Notes: generated by a model from the sequence alone, not told the origin. Shown: positions 34,564 to 43,166, numbered from the stretch's first letter. The stretch: 64,000 bases of DNA from Myxococcales bacterium 68-20 (GCA_001899635.1 MKVQ01000048.1:372001-436000), one strand, 5' to 3'. Translations and numbers: made by a program.

Positions 34564-36054
34564 TCAGCGGCGTCGCGGCCCGTTGCCAGGCGCGCGCGGT
34601 TCGCTCGGCGGCGACGGGACGGAGGGACGAGGGGCGAGCCGGTCGGGCTGCTCGTCCTCGTCGTCCCCAGGACCTGCGGGTGACGTCCGGTTCCAGCGCG
34701 TGCCGCCGACGCCGGCCGGCGGGCGTTCGCGCCCTTCCTGAAGCGCGTCCGTTCCGTCTTCGTCGCGCACGCCGGGCGCATCGCCCCGATCGACCCGTTG
34801 GCCGAACTCCGCCGCCTCGCCGATGCCTGCGCGGCCCCGCCCGCGACCATCGACGAGGTCGCGTGGGTGGGACGACAGCCCCACGCCGACGAAGATCGAG
34901 TCGCGCAGGAACGACGGAAGCGTCGAGGACCTCATGTCATCCATGATCTGCGCGAGGAAGGTGTAGCGCCCGAACACCTCGATGCGCTCGGTCGGCCGCC
35001 AGATGAGCTCGACGTTGGCGTTCGCGGAATGAAAGCTCTGGTCGCCGCGTCCGCTGAGATCGACGAGGGTGCCGCGCAGATAGCCGATCGTCGCCGCCCC
35101 GTAGAGCCGGGCCGGTTCGGAGATCGGAGTGAACGCCTGGAAGGCGCCCTGGTGAGCCTGGATGGCCTGCCCCGTCAGCGGGTTCGGCGTCACGCCCGTG
35201 GAAGCGGTGACGCTCCAGCCGAGACCGGGCTCGATGTTGTAGAGGAAAGACGCGCGCGCGAACGGCGCGACGACGGTGTCGCTCGAGCCGTTCGCGCTCA
35301 CGAGCCCGGCGGCACCGCCTGCCACCGTGGTGCTGATGGTTCGGCTCCAGTCGCGACGCCACCGGGGCCCACCGTCGGCAAGGACGAAGTCCTGGTTGCG
35401 GAACGGCGGTGCTGCGCGGACGATCGAATACCCGACGGACGCCTCGGGCCCGAAGGCGTCGCGCTCCCAAACGCGCTCGAGACTGGCGCCGAACTGCCCT
35501 CCGAACGAATCGATGGGCGGCGCCGGCTCGAGCGCCGTGAAGAACGTGGCCGACGCCCTCTGCCCGACGCGAACAAAGGGAGACAGCTCGTGGGAGAGCG
35601 CCTGGCCTACGGTCGACATGACGAGGTCGGTGCCCGTGCCGGTCGGCAGCAGCGCTGTGGGCGACTGCGTCGTGGGCGTCGTGAGCAACAGATTCGTCAT
35701 CGTCGTCTTCGTGACGAATGCGTTCGTGAGCAGCGTCGTCTGCGGAGAGAGCTCGAACCGCCCGTTGAGGAAGAGCGAGTGTGCGATCTGGCTCGGGTAC
35801 ACCGTGTGGAGTGCCCCGCTGAACTCGTAGCCGACGCTCACCTCGGAGCGCGCGGTCCTCGACGTGAGGACGATGTCCGGAAGGATCCCCAAGTGCCAAT
35901 TGTTGATTCGCTCGAAGGGCGCCGGCCTCTGCTCCGCGATGAACCCTCCCTGCACCCGCACGCGCTCGACGAGCGTGACCTCTGCGGCCGCCGTCGATGA
36001 CAGCGTCGTCGCGAGCGCTGCTCCGCAAATGGCGATCGCGCAGGGACGATACAT
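34564..36054 (-). CDS. Outer-membrane beta-barrel protein with disordered C-terminal tail
   Basis: A 496-residue exported protein. Signal peptide: MYRPCAIAICGAALATTL with AAA-E cleavage near residue 24. About 370 residues of alternating polar and hydrophobic strands with aromatic girdles follow (for example SEVSVGYEFSGALHTVYPSQ, ERIEVFGRYTFLAQI), as in transmembrane barrels of exopolysaccharide loci. The last strand seems to be SIFVGVGLSS, after which about 100 residues are rich in Arg, Pro, Asp and Gly. Barrels normally end in an aromatic residue, so this tail is odd and may be a read-through after a frameshift or a true extension. It is convergent with the priming transferase. No family name can be given. 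Confidence 0.72.
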   Translation of the reverse strand: MYRPCAIAICGAALATTLSSTAAAEVTLVERVRVQGGFIAEQRPAPFERINNWHLGILPDIVLTSRTARSEVSVGYEFSGALHTVYPSQIAHSLFLNGRFELSPQTTLLTNAFVTKTTMTNLLLTTPTTQSPTALLPTGTGTDLVMSTVGQALSHELSPFVRVGQRASATFFTALEPAPPIDSFGGQFGASLERVWERDAFGPEASVGYSIVRAAPPFRNQDFVLADGGPRWRRDWSRTISTTVAGGAAGLVSANGSSDTVVAPFARASFLYNIEPGLGWSVTASTGVTPNPLTGQAIQAHQGAFQAFTPISEPARLYGAATIGYLRGTLVDLSGRGDQSFHSANANVELIWRPTERIEVFGRYTFLAQIMDDMRSSTLPSFLRDSIFVGVGLSSHPRDLVDGRGRGRAGIGEAAEFGQRVDRGDAPGVRDEDGTDALQEGRERPPAGVGGTRWNRTSPAGPGDDEDEQPDRLAPRPSVPSPPSEPRAPGNGPRRR

Positions 36055-36133
36055 CGTTCGTGGGCTACCCGCCCCCTCCAACGAAGTAAACACCTTCCTG
36101 CCGCCGGAGCGCATCGCGCGATCGAGACGCCTC

Positions 36134-37966
36134 TCAGCCCGATCGAGGCCCCGATCGACGCCGCCGACGCGCGAGCATCGACACGAAGATGACACCACCT
36201 GCGAATACGAAGGCTCGGGGGGGCGCCGCGCCCACGCGGCACCCGCAGCCGCCCTCGTCGACCGTCCCCTGCGAGAGCGGGAGCGGGTCCGAGCCCTCCG
36301 CGCCTGGTGGGCTCTCGCCGGAAGCCGGCGGGGGAGGCTCGACGGCACCTCCACTGTAGATCTCCTTCGGTATCGGGTTGCCGAGGAACTCCCAGACATA
36401 CTTCGTCAGTGTCTGATCGCTGCCGTCGAGCGACTTGCCCGTGGCGAAGCCGCGTGCGCCCGGGGCTCCGGGACCGGAATACGAGGCCATCTCCCCCTTG
36501 ATCCGATCCTCGTTCGGGAACGGCCAGAGCGGCTCGTTGGTCAGCCTGTCCCAGCCCGGCTCGCCGTGGAGCGTTCCGGCCACGCCGATCTTGTACGTGA
36601 CCTCGGCGCCCGCCTGACCGCCGTCCTTCCCCGCGGTCTTGAGCGGTGACCCGACATCGATGTGCGGGAGCCACCGGAGTCCGCCGCCGTTCAGCGCGTC
36701 GATGTCGGTCTTGTCGTTGGAGCCCGGCTTGGCCTCGGTACGGCCTCCGTAGTTCGCGCCGTTTCCCGAGAGCACGTTGAAGTCGGACACCGTGTGATCG
36801 GCGATGCCGAGCGACTCGCACTTGGCAAGGATCGAGCTGGTGAGCGAGTTCTGGATCGGTCCGAAGATCGACCAGCCCGTGCCGTGCGCCGCGCCGCCGT
36901 TGGGGCCGTTGTACCGCCCGCTGATGCCGCCGATCGTGAGGCGCGTCGCGTCGACGCGCGCAGCGACGCCGGGCCCCTGGTCGCCGTAGTAGCCGCCGGA
37001 ACACCCCCAGATCACCGTGTCGCTGATGTTGCGGGTGCCGGAGATGCCCCAGTCGAGGTCAGCGGCATAGAACGCCTGCACGTTGAGGATGATGTTGCCG
37101 GCGAGCGTCTGGCTCGTGTCGGGCCCGTGATCGTCCTTGTTCTCGTTCCAGAAGCCGCCGTACAGCCTCCCGGCGCAGTGGGCCGTATCGGAGTCGAGGA
37201 CGATGTCGTTCTGCCAAGCCGTGTGGAGCGAATCGTAGTTGACGAAGCCGGCACACTGGAGCGAGCCGGTCCAGTGGTCGTTGCGGGCGACCGACCGCCT
37301 GACGACGACGTGATCGGACTGATAGACGAGGACCTGATACCTCCCGCCTCCGAACGCGTAGCTCTCCTCCACGAGGACGAACGAGGCGTTGGGCCCGATG
37401 CCGATGCTTGCGGCATTACCGCTCGCGGGAGCGTGACTCGCTCCGCAGCGCTGGACCTTCACGTGATCGCTGTCGATCACGACGATCGGCGAGTTGTTCT
37501 CGTTCGCCTGGTTCATCTTCACGCGGAACCCACGAACGGCGACGTAGCTCTTACGGCTCACGTTGATCCCGAACCGGAAGTCGTTCGGAAATTCCGAACC
37601 GTCGATCAGCACCCCCCAGTCGTTCGCAGCCCGAATCGTCGTGTACGCGCCGGCGGTGCCGCTCGGCATGTTCGTGATCGACTCCGCGTACGTACCGTCG
37701 CCGACGATCAGCGTGTCGCCGCCGGCGAGCTGTCCGATCCCGTGGCGGATCGTCCTGCAGGGCGAGGCCTGCTTCGTGCAATCGTTGCCGCCGTCATTGC
37801 CCGTCGTCGCGACGTACCTGTCGGCGGCGCTCGCGATCGCAGGGGCGCCCCAGACGACAAGCAAGCACGCAAAGGACGAGATCACTCGAGCGGCGAGAAG
37901 ACTCGCACGGACTCGAGGCTCGGACCTACCGGCAGGACTGGAAGGCAGCATCTGATCGACGGTCAT
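36134..37966 (-). CDS. Right-handed beta-helix protein with MYXO-CTERM tail
   Basis: A 610-residue surface protein. An N-terminal signal peptide ends near ASAAD (about residue 48). RYVATTGNDGGNDCTKQASPC begins a typical Pbl/pectate-lyase-like beta-helix, with rungs such as VAVRGFRVKMNQ and HVVVRRSVARN. The C-terminus is a MYXO-CTERM sorting signal: Pro/Ser-rich linker, GGCGCR, hydrophobic helix (AFVFAGGVIFVSML), then ARRRRR. In myxobacteria such tails mark proteins cleaved and lipid-anchored for surface display. It is divergent from the glycosyltransferase at 38001 with only 34 bases between. It may bind or cleave the local polysaccharide. Confidence 0.84.
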   Translation of the reverse strand: MTVDQMLPSSPAGRSEPRVRASLLAARVISSFACLLVVWGAPAIASAADRYVATTGNDGGNDCTKQASPCRTIRHGIGQLAGGDTLIVGDGTYAESITNMPSGTAGAYTTIRAANDWGVLIDGSEFPNDFRFGINVSRKSYVAVRGFRVKMNQANENNSPIVVIDSDHVKVQRCGASHAPASGNAASIGIGPNASFVLVEESYAFGGGRYQVLVYQSDHVVVRRSVARNDHWTGSLQCAGFVNYDSLHTAWQNDIVLDSDTAHCAGRLYGGFWNENKDDHGPDTSQTLAGNIILNVQAFYAADLDWGISGTRNISDTVIWGCSGGYYGDQGPGVAARVDATRLTIGGISGRYNGPNGGAAHGTGWSIFGPIQNSLTSSILAKCESLGIADHTVSDFNVLSGNGANYGGRTEAKPGSNDKTDIDALNGGGLRWLPHIDVGSPLKTAGKDGGQAGAEVTYKIGVAGTLHGEPGWDRLTNEPLWPFPNEDRIKGEMASYSGPGAPGARGFATGKSLDGSDQTLTKYVWEFLGNPIPKEIYSGGAVEPPPPASGESPPGAEGSDPLPLSQGTVDEGGCGCRVGAAPPRAFVFAGGVIFVSMLARRRRRSGPRSG

Positions 37967-38000
37967 AGCGGGCCGATGGCCGTGCTAGAAGTCATGATTC

Positions 38001-39212
38001 ATGGCAGCGCACAGCACCTCAGGCGCCGACGCTCGCGGCTCGACCGACTTCTCGAACGGTTCCGGCGACGTACTCCGTGGCCGCGACATGCTCTGTTTCA
38101 GCCACGACTGGAGCGGTGACCCGCTCTCGAAGACGCATCTGATGCGCCTCCTCGCACGGGACAACCGCATCCTGTGGGTCAACTCGATCGGGTACCGCGC
38201 TCCGTCCGCATCGGGTCGCGACCTGAAGCGCGCGATCGAGAAGCTGAAGGCCGCTGCGCAGCCCGTCCGCGAGGTCGAGAAGAACATCTTCGTGCTGAAC
38301 CCGCTCGCGATCCCGGCGTACGGCGTGAAGGGGATGCAGGCGCTCAACCGTCAGCTCCTGCGCCTGCAGGTACGGGCCGCGATGCGTCGCCTCCGCTTCT
38401 CGAGACCGATCAACTGGGTGTTCAACCCGGCGGCCGCGGTCGTCGCCGGCGCCCTCGGCGAAGACGTCCTCATCTACTACTGCGTCGACGAGTACACGGC
38501 ATTCTCCGGCGTCGCGCAGCAGTCGCTCATCGATCTCGAGCGCGGACTTCTCCGCAAGGCCGACCTGGTGGTCGTATCTGCCGATCGCCTGCTCCAGTCG
38601 AAGCAGAAGGAGAACCCGCGCACGCACCTCGTGCGGCACGGCGTGAACTTCGCGCACTTCAAGACGGCGCTCGATCCGGAGACGAAGGTACCGGCAGAGA
38701 TCGCGAACCTCCCGCGCCCGATCCTCGGCTACTTCGGCCTGATGGCCGACGACTGGTTCGACGTCGACCTGATGGTGCACGTCGCGAAGCGCTTCTCCCA
38801 GGGCTCGGTCGTGCTCCTCGGCAAGGTCACGATGGACCTCTCGCGGCTCACGGCGCTGCCAAACGTGCACTTGCTCGGCCGCAAGCCGTACGAAGCTCTC
38901 CCCGGTTACTGCAAGGGCTTCGACGTCGGCGTCCTTCCCTTCCCCATCAGCGAAGTGACGCTCAACGCGAACCCGCTCAAGGTGCGCGAATACCTCGCGG
39001 CGGGCCTGCCCGTCGTGTCGACGGCGATCCCCGAGGTCGAGGTCCTGAACCTCTGCCGCATCGGCCGGGACGCCGACGGCTTTGCGAACGAGATCGAAGC
39101 GGCGCTCGCCGACCCCGGCCCGACCGCGGAGCGGAGCGCATCGATGGCCGGCGAGAGCTGGGACGCGAAGCTCGACGAGATCCGCGGCCACGTCGCCGCG
39201 CTGCGCCGCTAA
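38001..39212 (+). CDS. Family 1/4-like glycosyltransferase (TuaH-like)
   Basis: A 403-residue GT-B glycosyltransferase. The N-terminal domain starts at DMLCFSHDWSGDPLSKTHLMRLLA, with the linker VLIYYCVDEYTAFSGV; the C-terminal nucleotide-sugar domain begins PRPILGYFGLMADDWFDV and includes HLLGRKPYEALPGY and the acidic ANPLKVREYLAAGLPVV, close to the Glu-x7-Glu region of GT4 enzymes. It resembles glycosyltransferases of teichuronic acid and capsule loci. The stop codon (39210-39212) forms the foot of a strong hairpin. Donor and acceptor are unknown. Confidence 0.85.
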   Translation: MAAHSTSGADARGSTDFSNGSGDVLRGRDMLCFSHDWSGDPLSKTHLMRLLARDNRILWVNSIGYRAPSASGRDLKRAIEKLKAAAQPVREVEKNIFVLNPLAIPAYGVKGMQALNRQLLRLQVRAAMRRLRFSRPINWVFNPAAAVVAGALGEDVLIYYCVDEYTAFSGVAQQSLIDLERGLLRKADLVVVSADRLLQSKQKENPRTHLVRHGVNFAHFKTALDPETKVPAEIANLPRPILGYFGLMADDWFDVDLMVHVAKRFSQGSVVLLGKVTMDLSRLTALPNVHLLGRKPYEALPGYCKGFDVGVLPFPISEVTLNANPLKVREYLAAGLPVVSTAIPEVEVLNLCRIGRDADGFANEIEAALADPGPTAERSASMAGESWDAKLDEIRGHVAALRR

Positions 39213-39216
39213 ATGA

Positions 39217-39243
39217 CCGAGCATGATTCAAAATCATGCTCGG
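39217..39243. terminator. Perfect 12-base hairpin after glycosyltransferase stop
   Basis: CCGAGCATGATT, loop CAA, AATCATGCTCGG. A further stem of CTAAATG (39209-39215) with CATTTAG (39246-39252) encloses it and includes the TAA stop codon. This is the first of three adjacent hairpins between convergent genes. No strong T-run follows. Confidence 0.6.
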
Positions 39244-39264
39244 CCCATTTAGACCTTGTCATCA

Positions 39265-39286
39265 CGGGGCGGCACGCGCCGCCCCG
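39265..39286. terminator. Perfect 9-base GC hairpin
   Basis: CGGGGCGGC, loop ACGC, GCCGCCCCG. Second of three adjacent hairpins in the convergent gap; very stable on either strand. Confidence 0.5.
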
Positions 39287-39312
39287 CCCCGGAAAAGCGC
39301 GGTTTTCCGGGG
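39287..39312. terminator. Perfect 10-base hairpin with A4/T4 inner steps
   Basis: CCCCGGAAAA, loop GCGCGG, TTTTCCGGGG. Third adjacent hairpin, directly abutting the second. Its symmetry suits termination from both directions, although the T-run is inside the stem. Confidence 0.5.
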
Positions 39313-39404
39313 TCCCCACCCCACGCGGCGCTCGCTTTGCTCGCTGAATTTTGATCGAGCTTCACGCTCGCCCATCTAGCCTCGACGACGATCGCCGGTG
39401 TCAC

Positions 39405-41045
39405 TCACCGGGACCCGAGCGCGCCGGGCGTCGGCGGGTCTTCCTTAGGCCGCGGCTCTCCACGGCCGTGCTTCACGTACTGCATCGTCACCGCGTGCAT
39501 GCCGGGCGCGATGCCGACGCCCTTGCCGTTCAAGGGGGCCGACGCAGACGGACGGAGGTCGAGCTTCGCGAGGTCGGCGAACATCGGATCGGCGCCACGC
39601 AGCGCCCGATCGAGGCCATTGAGCACTGCCATGCGCTTCGGCTCCTTGCCTGCGAAGCCCTCGAAGCCCGACACGTCTTCCGCGATCCAGTTGCCCGAGA
39701 GATCCGCGATGCCGGCGACCACCTGATCGCGCGCGCCGAGGAGCACGGTGGGCCTCCGCGGGACGCTCGGCACCTCGGTCGCGATGACGTTGTTACGCAT
39801 GTCGAGGCGCTGGTCGTTGGTCGAGAGCTCGAACACCGCGGTCGTCTGCCACTCCTCGTGGGAGCCGTTCAGAACGAGCACGGTGTTGTGGAAGAAGTGG
39901 AGCGTGCCCTTGCGGTAGGTCTCGAGCAGTCCACTGTCCCCGCCGTAGTGCACCATCGATCCGGAAGCCTGGCCGCCACGGACGAGGATGTTGCCGTAGA
40001 CCCAGCTCTCGTGGAACGCCGGGTCGGGGAGGTTCCTGTCGCGCGCTTCCTGCGAGTCGACGAGATCGATGAGGTGTGCTCCGTCCTCGATCCAGTTGTA
40101 CCGGATGACGACCCCGGCGCTCCGCTCCTTGATGTTACCGCCGAGGTAGCCCTCCGGCCCCTTGCGCGGCGGGCCGAAGCGATTGAACTGGTAAACGACG
40201 CCGGAGGCCTCGTTGTAGACGTTGTGCTCGAACCAGTTCTTCGGGCTCGCATTGCCGTGGACGTGGTTGCCCTCGATGAGGACGTCCTGCGTGAGCTCGT
40301 CGCCGCCTCCCGATCCGATGAACAGGCCGTTGCCGTTCGAGTGGACGTGGCAGCCGCGGATCGTGATGTGACTGCCGCGCTGGACGAAGATGCCTGCAGC
40401 GAGCTCCGGCCAAGCCGTGCGCTGGCCGTTCTTGTCGAAGAACGCACGTGTCGGCTCCGCGTTCCTGATCTCGAGGCCCTCGATCACGATATGGGACGGC
40501 TGCTCGAGCCACGGGCTCGAGCGCCGGTGCCCGATGAAGACGAGGCCGCGCGGCTGATGCCCGTCGTACGGGTACTCCAGGGACGGCCGCGTCGTCGCCC
40601 CGTCGCCGTCGATCACGGGCAGCTCGCCCTTCGGGCCCTTCACTCCGCAGACGCGGATGGGCGCGTCCTTCGTCCCGACGCTGCCCACCATGAACTTCTC
40701 TTTGTACGGCTCGGGACGATGGTGAATCCTCACCGTGTCGCCGGCCTCGAGCTTCTCCCAGGGGACGTCGCCGATCGTCGTGTACTTCTGCCCGGGCCCG
40801 ACCGGATGGTCCCTACCGCTGCCGGGCGCGCAGTCGCCCACGCTCTCGAACGGCGCGTCCGGCGCCGCCGAGCCGCGCGGCACCACGATCTTGGCGCTCG
40901 GGCGCCGGCCGCTGCTACCGCAACCGTGGTTGCAAGCAGCGAGCAGCGACGGGACGGCGAGCAAGAGCGCTTGCCGGCCCAGCCCCCGGAGACGCCCGGC
41001 ACGAGCCCGCGAGGTTGTGGACGGCTGGAGACGACGCGCGTGCAT
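39405..41045 (-). CDS. Right-handed beta-helix lipoprotein, paralogue of 5550-7235
   Basis: A 546-residue exported lipoprotein. Signal peptide with lipobox SLLAAC (Cys38), then a long beta-helix domain with rungs such as HITIRGCHVHSNGNGLFIG, DVLIEGNHVHGNA and GVVIRYNWIEDGAHLIDLV. It shares segment order and many residues with the lipoprotein at 5550-7235 (YTTIGDVPW, CGVKGPKGELPVIDG, HYGGDSG, YRKGTL). I chose ATG 41045 because residues before it do not extend the signal peptide. It is divergent from the lectin-like lipoprotein at 41216. It probably acts on the same exported glycan as its paralogue, as lyase, epimerase or binding protein (inference); catalytic residues are not evident. Confidence 0.78.
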   Translation of the reverse strand: MHARRLQPSTTSRARAGRLRGLGRQALLLAVPSLLAACNHGCGSSGRRPSAKIVVPRGSAAPDAPFESVGDCAPGSGRDHPVGPGQKYTTIGDVPWEKLEAGDTVRIHHRPEPYKEKFMVGSVGTKDAPIRVCGVKGPKGELPVIDGDGATTRPSLEYPYDGHQPRGLVFIGHRRSSPWLEQPSHIVIEGLEIRNAEPTRAFFDKNGQRTAWPELAAGIFVQRGSHITIRGCHVHSNGNGLFIGSGGGDELTQDVLIEGNHVHGNASPKNWFEHNVYNEASGVVYQFNRFGPPRKGPEGYLGGNIKERSAGVVIRYNWIEDGAHLIDLVDSQEARDRNLPDPAFHESWVYGNILVRGGQASGSMVHYGGDSGLLETYRKGTLHFFHNTVLVLNGSHEEWQTTAVFELSTNDQRLDMRNNVIATEVPSVPRRPTVLLGARDQVVAGIADLSGNWIAEDVSGFEGFAGKEPKRMAVLNGLDRALRGADPMFADLAKLDLRPSASAPLNGKGVGIAPGMHAVTMQYVKHGRGEPRPKEDPPTPGALGSR

Positions 41046-41215
41046 GGCTAGGCGAGCGTAGCGTCGGGTTGGTGGCACGACCACCGGCAAGACCTGCGTG
41101 CCATTTTGCATCGCCCATGTCGGCTATCGCCGACGTCGAACAACGACCTGGTCACATCCATGAAGTCACCCCCCTGCCCTGGACGACGTGAGACATCCTC
41201 GGTAGGAGAAGCATC

Positions 41216-42145
41216 ATGATGCGAGTCTTCTCGTCGGCGCTCTGGTGTCTGCCTGCGCTCCTTCTCTCGACGGGCGGCTGCGCCGATAAACGGCCGACCG
41301 CTGGCACTACGGGTACGAGCTCGGGCAGCGCGGGCTCGCATGTTGGCTCGAACGAGAACGGTGGCTCCAGCGGCACGAGCGGCGGCTCCAGCGGCACGAG
41401 CAGCGGCTCCAGCGGCTCCAGCGGCACGAGCGGCGGCTCCAACGGCACGCTCCCGGACGGGGGCGGCGGCTCCAGCGGCACGCTCCCGGACGGGGGCAGC
41501 GAGCTCGATGACGAGTTCGAGGGGAACGCGGTCGACAGCGCATGGACCGCGCTCAACCCACAGATGGTGGCGAGCACAGTCAGCGGTGGCGTGCTCCGCA
41601 TGACGCCGAACCGGAACTGCGTCTGGTTCCACGCCGACGAAGGGCCGGGGCTCATCAAGCTCGTCACCGGAGACTTCAAGGTGACAGCGAACGTCCGCGC
41701 GCGACGCGCAAGCAATCCCTCGATGCCGGCCCCCGGCATCTACCAGTTCGCGGGCCTGATCGCGCGCGATCCCGCGGGCAGCACGGCACATGAGAACTAT
41801 GTGTTCACCGTGATGGGCGAACGCGGCGGCTGGCTGACGAATGAAACGAAGAACACCATTCGTTCGAGCAGCGACGTGCACGGCCCGAACGAGGGCCGTA
41901 AGCACGCGGACGCCGAGCTCCGCATCTGCCGCATCGGCCAGGTCTTCCGGCTCTACAACCGGCCTCCCGCGGGTGGCCCGTGGAAGCTGGAGAGCACGTA
42001 CGACCGAAAGGGCGCTCCCTTGCCGGAGACGCTAGAGGTCGGTCCGATCGCCTACACGTACACCAACTCCCCCGACCTTGTCGGCGAGTTCGACTACGTC
42101 CGCTTCGGAACCGTCACGACGGTCGCCGACTGCACGGCCGACTGA
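41216..42145 (+). CDS. Lipoprotein with Ser/Gly repeat linker and concanavalin-A-like domain
   Basis: A 309-residue lipoprotein. The lipobox is LSTGGC (Cys22). Residues 30-95 are a low-complexity Gly-Ser-Thr linker with repeated GGSSGTS and TLPDGGG units. The C-terminal 210 residues start at LDDEFEGNAVDSAW and look like a jelly-roll (DUF1349/LamG-like) domain that often binds sugars. GGTAGGAG lies just upstream of ATG 41216. It is probably anchored at the outer membrane, with the linker holding the lectin-like domain away from the surface. No enzymatic residues are visible. Confidence 0.75.
   Translation: MMRVFSSALWCLPALLLSTGGCADKRPTAGTTGTSSGSAGSHVGSNENGGSSGTSGGSSGTSSGSSGSSGTSGGSNGTLPDGGGGSSGTLPDGGSELDDEFEGNAVDSAWTALNPQMVASTVSGGVLRMTPNRNCVWFHADEGPGLIKLVTGDFKVTANVRARRASNPSMPAPGIYQFAGLIARDPAGSTAHENYVFTVMGERGGWLTNETKNTIRSSSDVHGPNEGRKHADAELRICRIGQVFRLYNRPPAGGPWKLESTYDRKGAPLPETLEVGPIAYTYTNSPDLVGEFDYVRFGTVTTVADCTAD
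41361..41497 (+). repeat. Coding tandem repeats (GGCTCCAGCGGCACGAGC family)
   Basis: Repeated GGCTCCAGCGGCACGAGC-type units are followed by two copies of a longer unit containing ACGCTCCCGGACGGGGGC. All are in frame and encode the Ser/Gly/Thr linker of the lipoprotein. The array should vary in copy number between strains through slippage. Confidence 0.8.
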
Positions 42146-42192
42146 CGGGCAGCCGGAGCTGACCGGACGGCTTTCGTGTAGGCTCCCCGCCG

Positions 42193-43074
42193 ATGTGGAG
42201 CGTCCGCGGCAAGGTCTGTCTCATCACCGGCGCGACCTCCGGAATCGGTCGCGAGACGGCTCTCGGGCTCGCGAGGAACGGCGCTCGCCTCGCGATCGTC
42301 GCACGCGACCGTGCGCTCGCAACGAAGCTCGAGGCGGCAGCGCGTCGCGCAGGCAGCCCTGCCGTCGATCTCTTCTTCGCAGATCTCGCGGTCCAGTCGG
42401 ACGTGCGACGCGTAGCGGGCGAGATCCTCGCGAAGCTCCCCGCGATCGATGTCTTCATCAGCAATGCGGGGATCGTGATGAACGAGCGCGAGCTCACCGT
42501 CGACGGCGTCGAGAAGACGTTCGCCGTGAACCACCTCGCGCCGTTCCTGCTCGCGAAGCTCCTCCGCGAGCGCATCGAAGCGGCCGCTCCCTCGCGGATC
42601 ATCATCGTCGCGTCGCAGGTCGAGGCGCGTGGGGCGATCGACTTCGACGACCTCACCTTCGCGAAGGGCTACACGCCGCTCGGCGCCTACGACCGCTCGA
42701 AGCTCGCCAATGTCCTCTTCACGTACGAGCTCGCGCGACGCTTGCACGAGAGAGGCGTCACCGTGAACTGCCTCCATCCGGGAGTGATCGCGACGAATCT
42801 CCTCTCCGACTACGAGAGGAAGTCACGCCTCGGTGGAAAGCTCCTTCGACTGACCCATTCAGGGCCGAAGGAGGGCGCGGCGACGACGCTTCGCCTCGCG
42901 ACCGATCCGAAGCTCATCGACGTCAGCGGTCGCCATTTCAAGCCGACCGGCGAGGCACGCACCTCGCCCGCCTCGTACGATCTTCAGCTCGCGCGCCGGC
43001 TCTGGGAGATCAGCGAGCAGCTCGTCGGTGAAGCCGAGGCACCTTTGCATGCGAAAGGTGGCGCTCTCGAATGA
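42193..43074 (+). CDS. Short-chain dehydrogenase/reductase (retinol-dehydrogenase-like SDR)
   Basis: A 293-residue SDR. The cofactor motif is TGATSGIG (12-19), followed by SNAG (90-93), catalytic Ser141 (IVASQV), Tyr166 and Lys170 (YDRSK), and HPGVIATNL. The C-terminal extension is typical of the retinol-dehydrogenase/WW-oxidoreductase-like group, which reduces carbonyls with NADPH. Its stop overlaps the start of a 26-codon remnant of a hydrolase gene (ATGA), so it was once first in a coupled gene pair. It may have belonged to the nearby assembly-line pathways; its substrate is unknown. Confidence 0.87.
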   Translation: MWSVRGKVCLITGATSGIGRETALGLARNGARLAIVARDRALATKLEAAARRAGSPAVDLFFADLAVQSDVRRVAGEILAKLPAIDVFISNAGIVMNERELTVDGVEKTFAVNHLAPFLLAKLLRERIEAAAPSRIIIVASQVEARGAIDFDDLTFAKGYTPLGAYDRSKLANVLFTYELARRLHERGVTVNCLHPGVIATNLLSDYERKSRLGGKLLRLTHSGPKEGAATTLRLATDPKLIDVSGRHFKPTGEARTSPASYDLQLARRLWEISEQLVGEAEAPLHAKGGALE

Positions 43075-43151
43075 GTCCGATCTTCTTCGGCAAGTCCAAA
43101 CGCGCCCTCTTCGGGATGCATCATTCATCCTCGTCGAGTGCGCGAGACTGA
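43071..43151 (+). pseudogene. Truncated remnant of an exosortase hydrolase-2-like gene
   Basis: A 26-codon open frame overlaps the SDR stop by ATGA. Its first residues, MSPIFFGKSKRALFG, match the start of the hydrolase at 26921 (MTPFFFGDSKRPLFG) in 11 of the first 16 positions. After a short Ser-rich stretch it stops at 43151, and no frame downstream continues with the family's LLCPP segment. The end of the 2927-residue PKS-NRPS gene lies 15 bases away on the other strand. This looks like the 5' stump of a gene cut by a rearrangement; a functional micropeptide is unlikely. Confidence 0.65.
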
Positions 43152-43166
43152 CCGCTCCTTCGGTCC

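Noticed and set aside
41119-41134. Inverted repeat GTCGGC-TATC-GCCGAC between two divergent lipoprotein genes
   Set aside because: Six-base arms in GC-rich DNA are common; no second copy was noticed.
41361-41497. Tandem repeats considered as a CRISPR array
   Set aside because: Units are adjacent without unique spacers, in frame and coding for a Ser/Gly linker.
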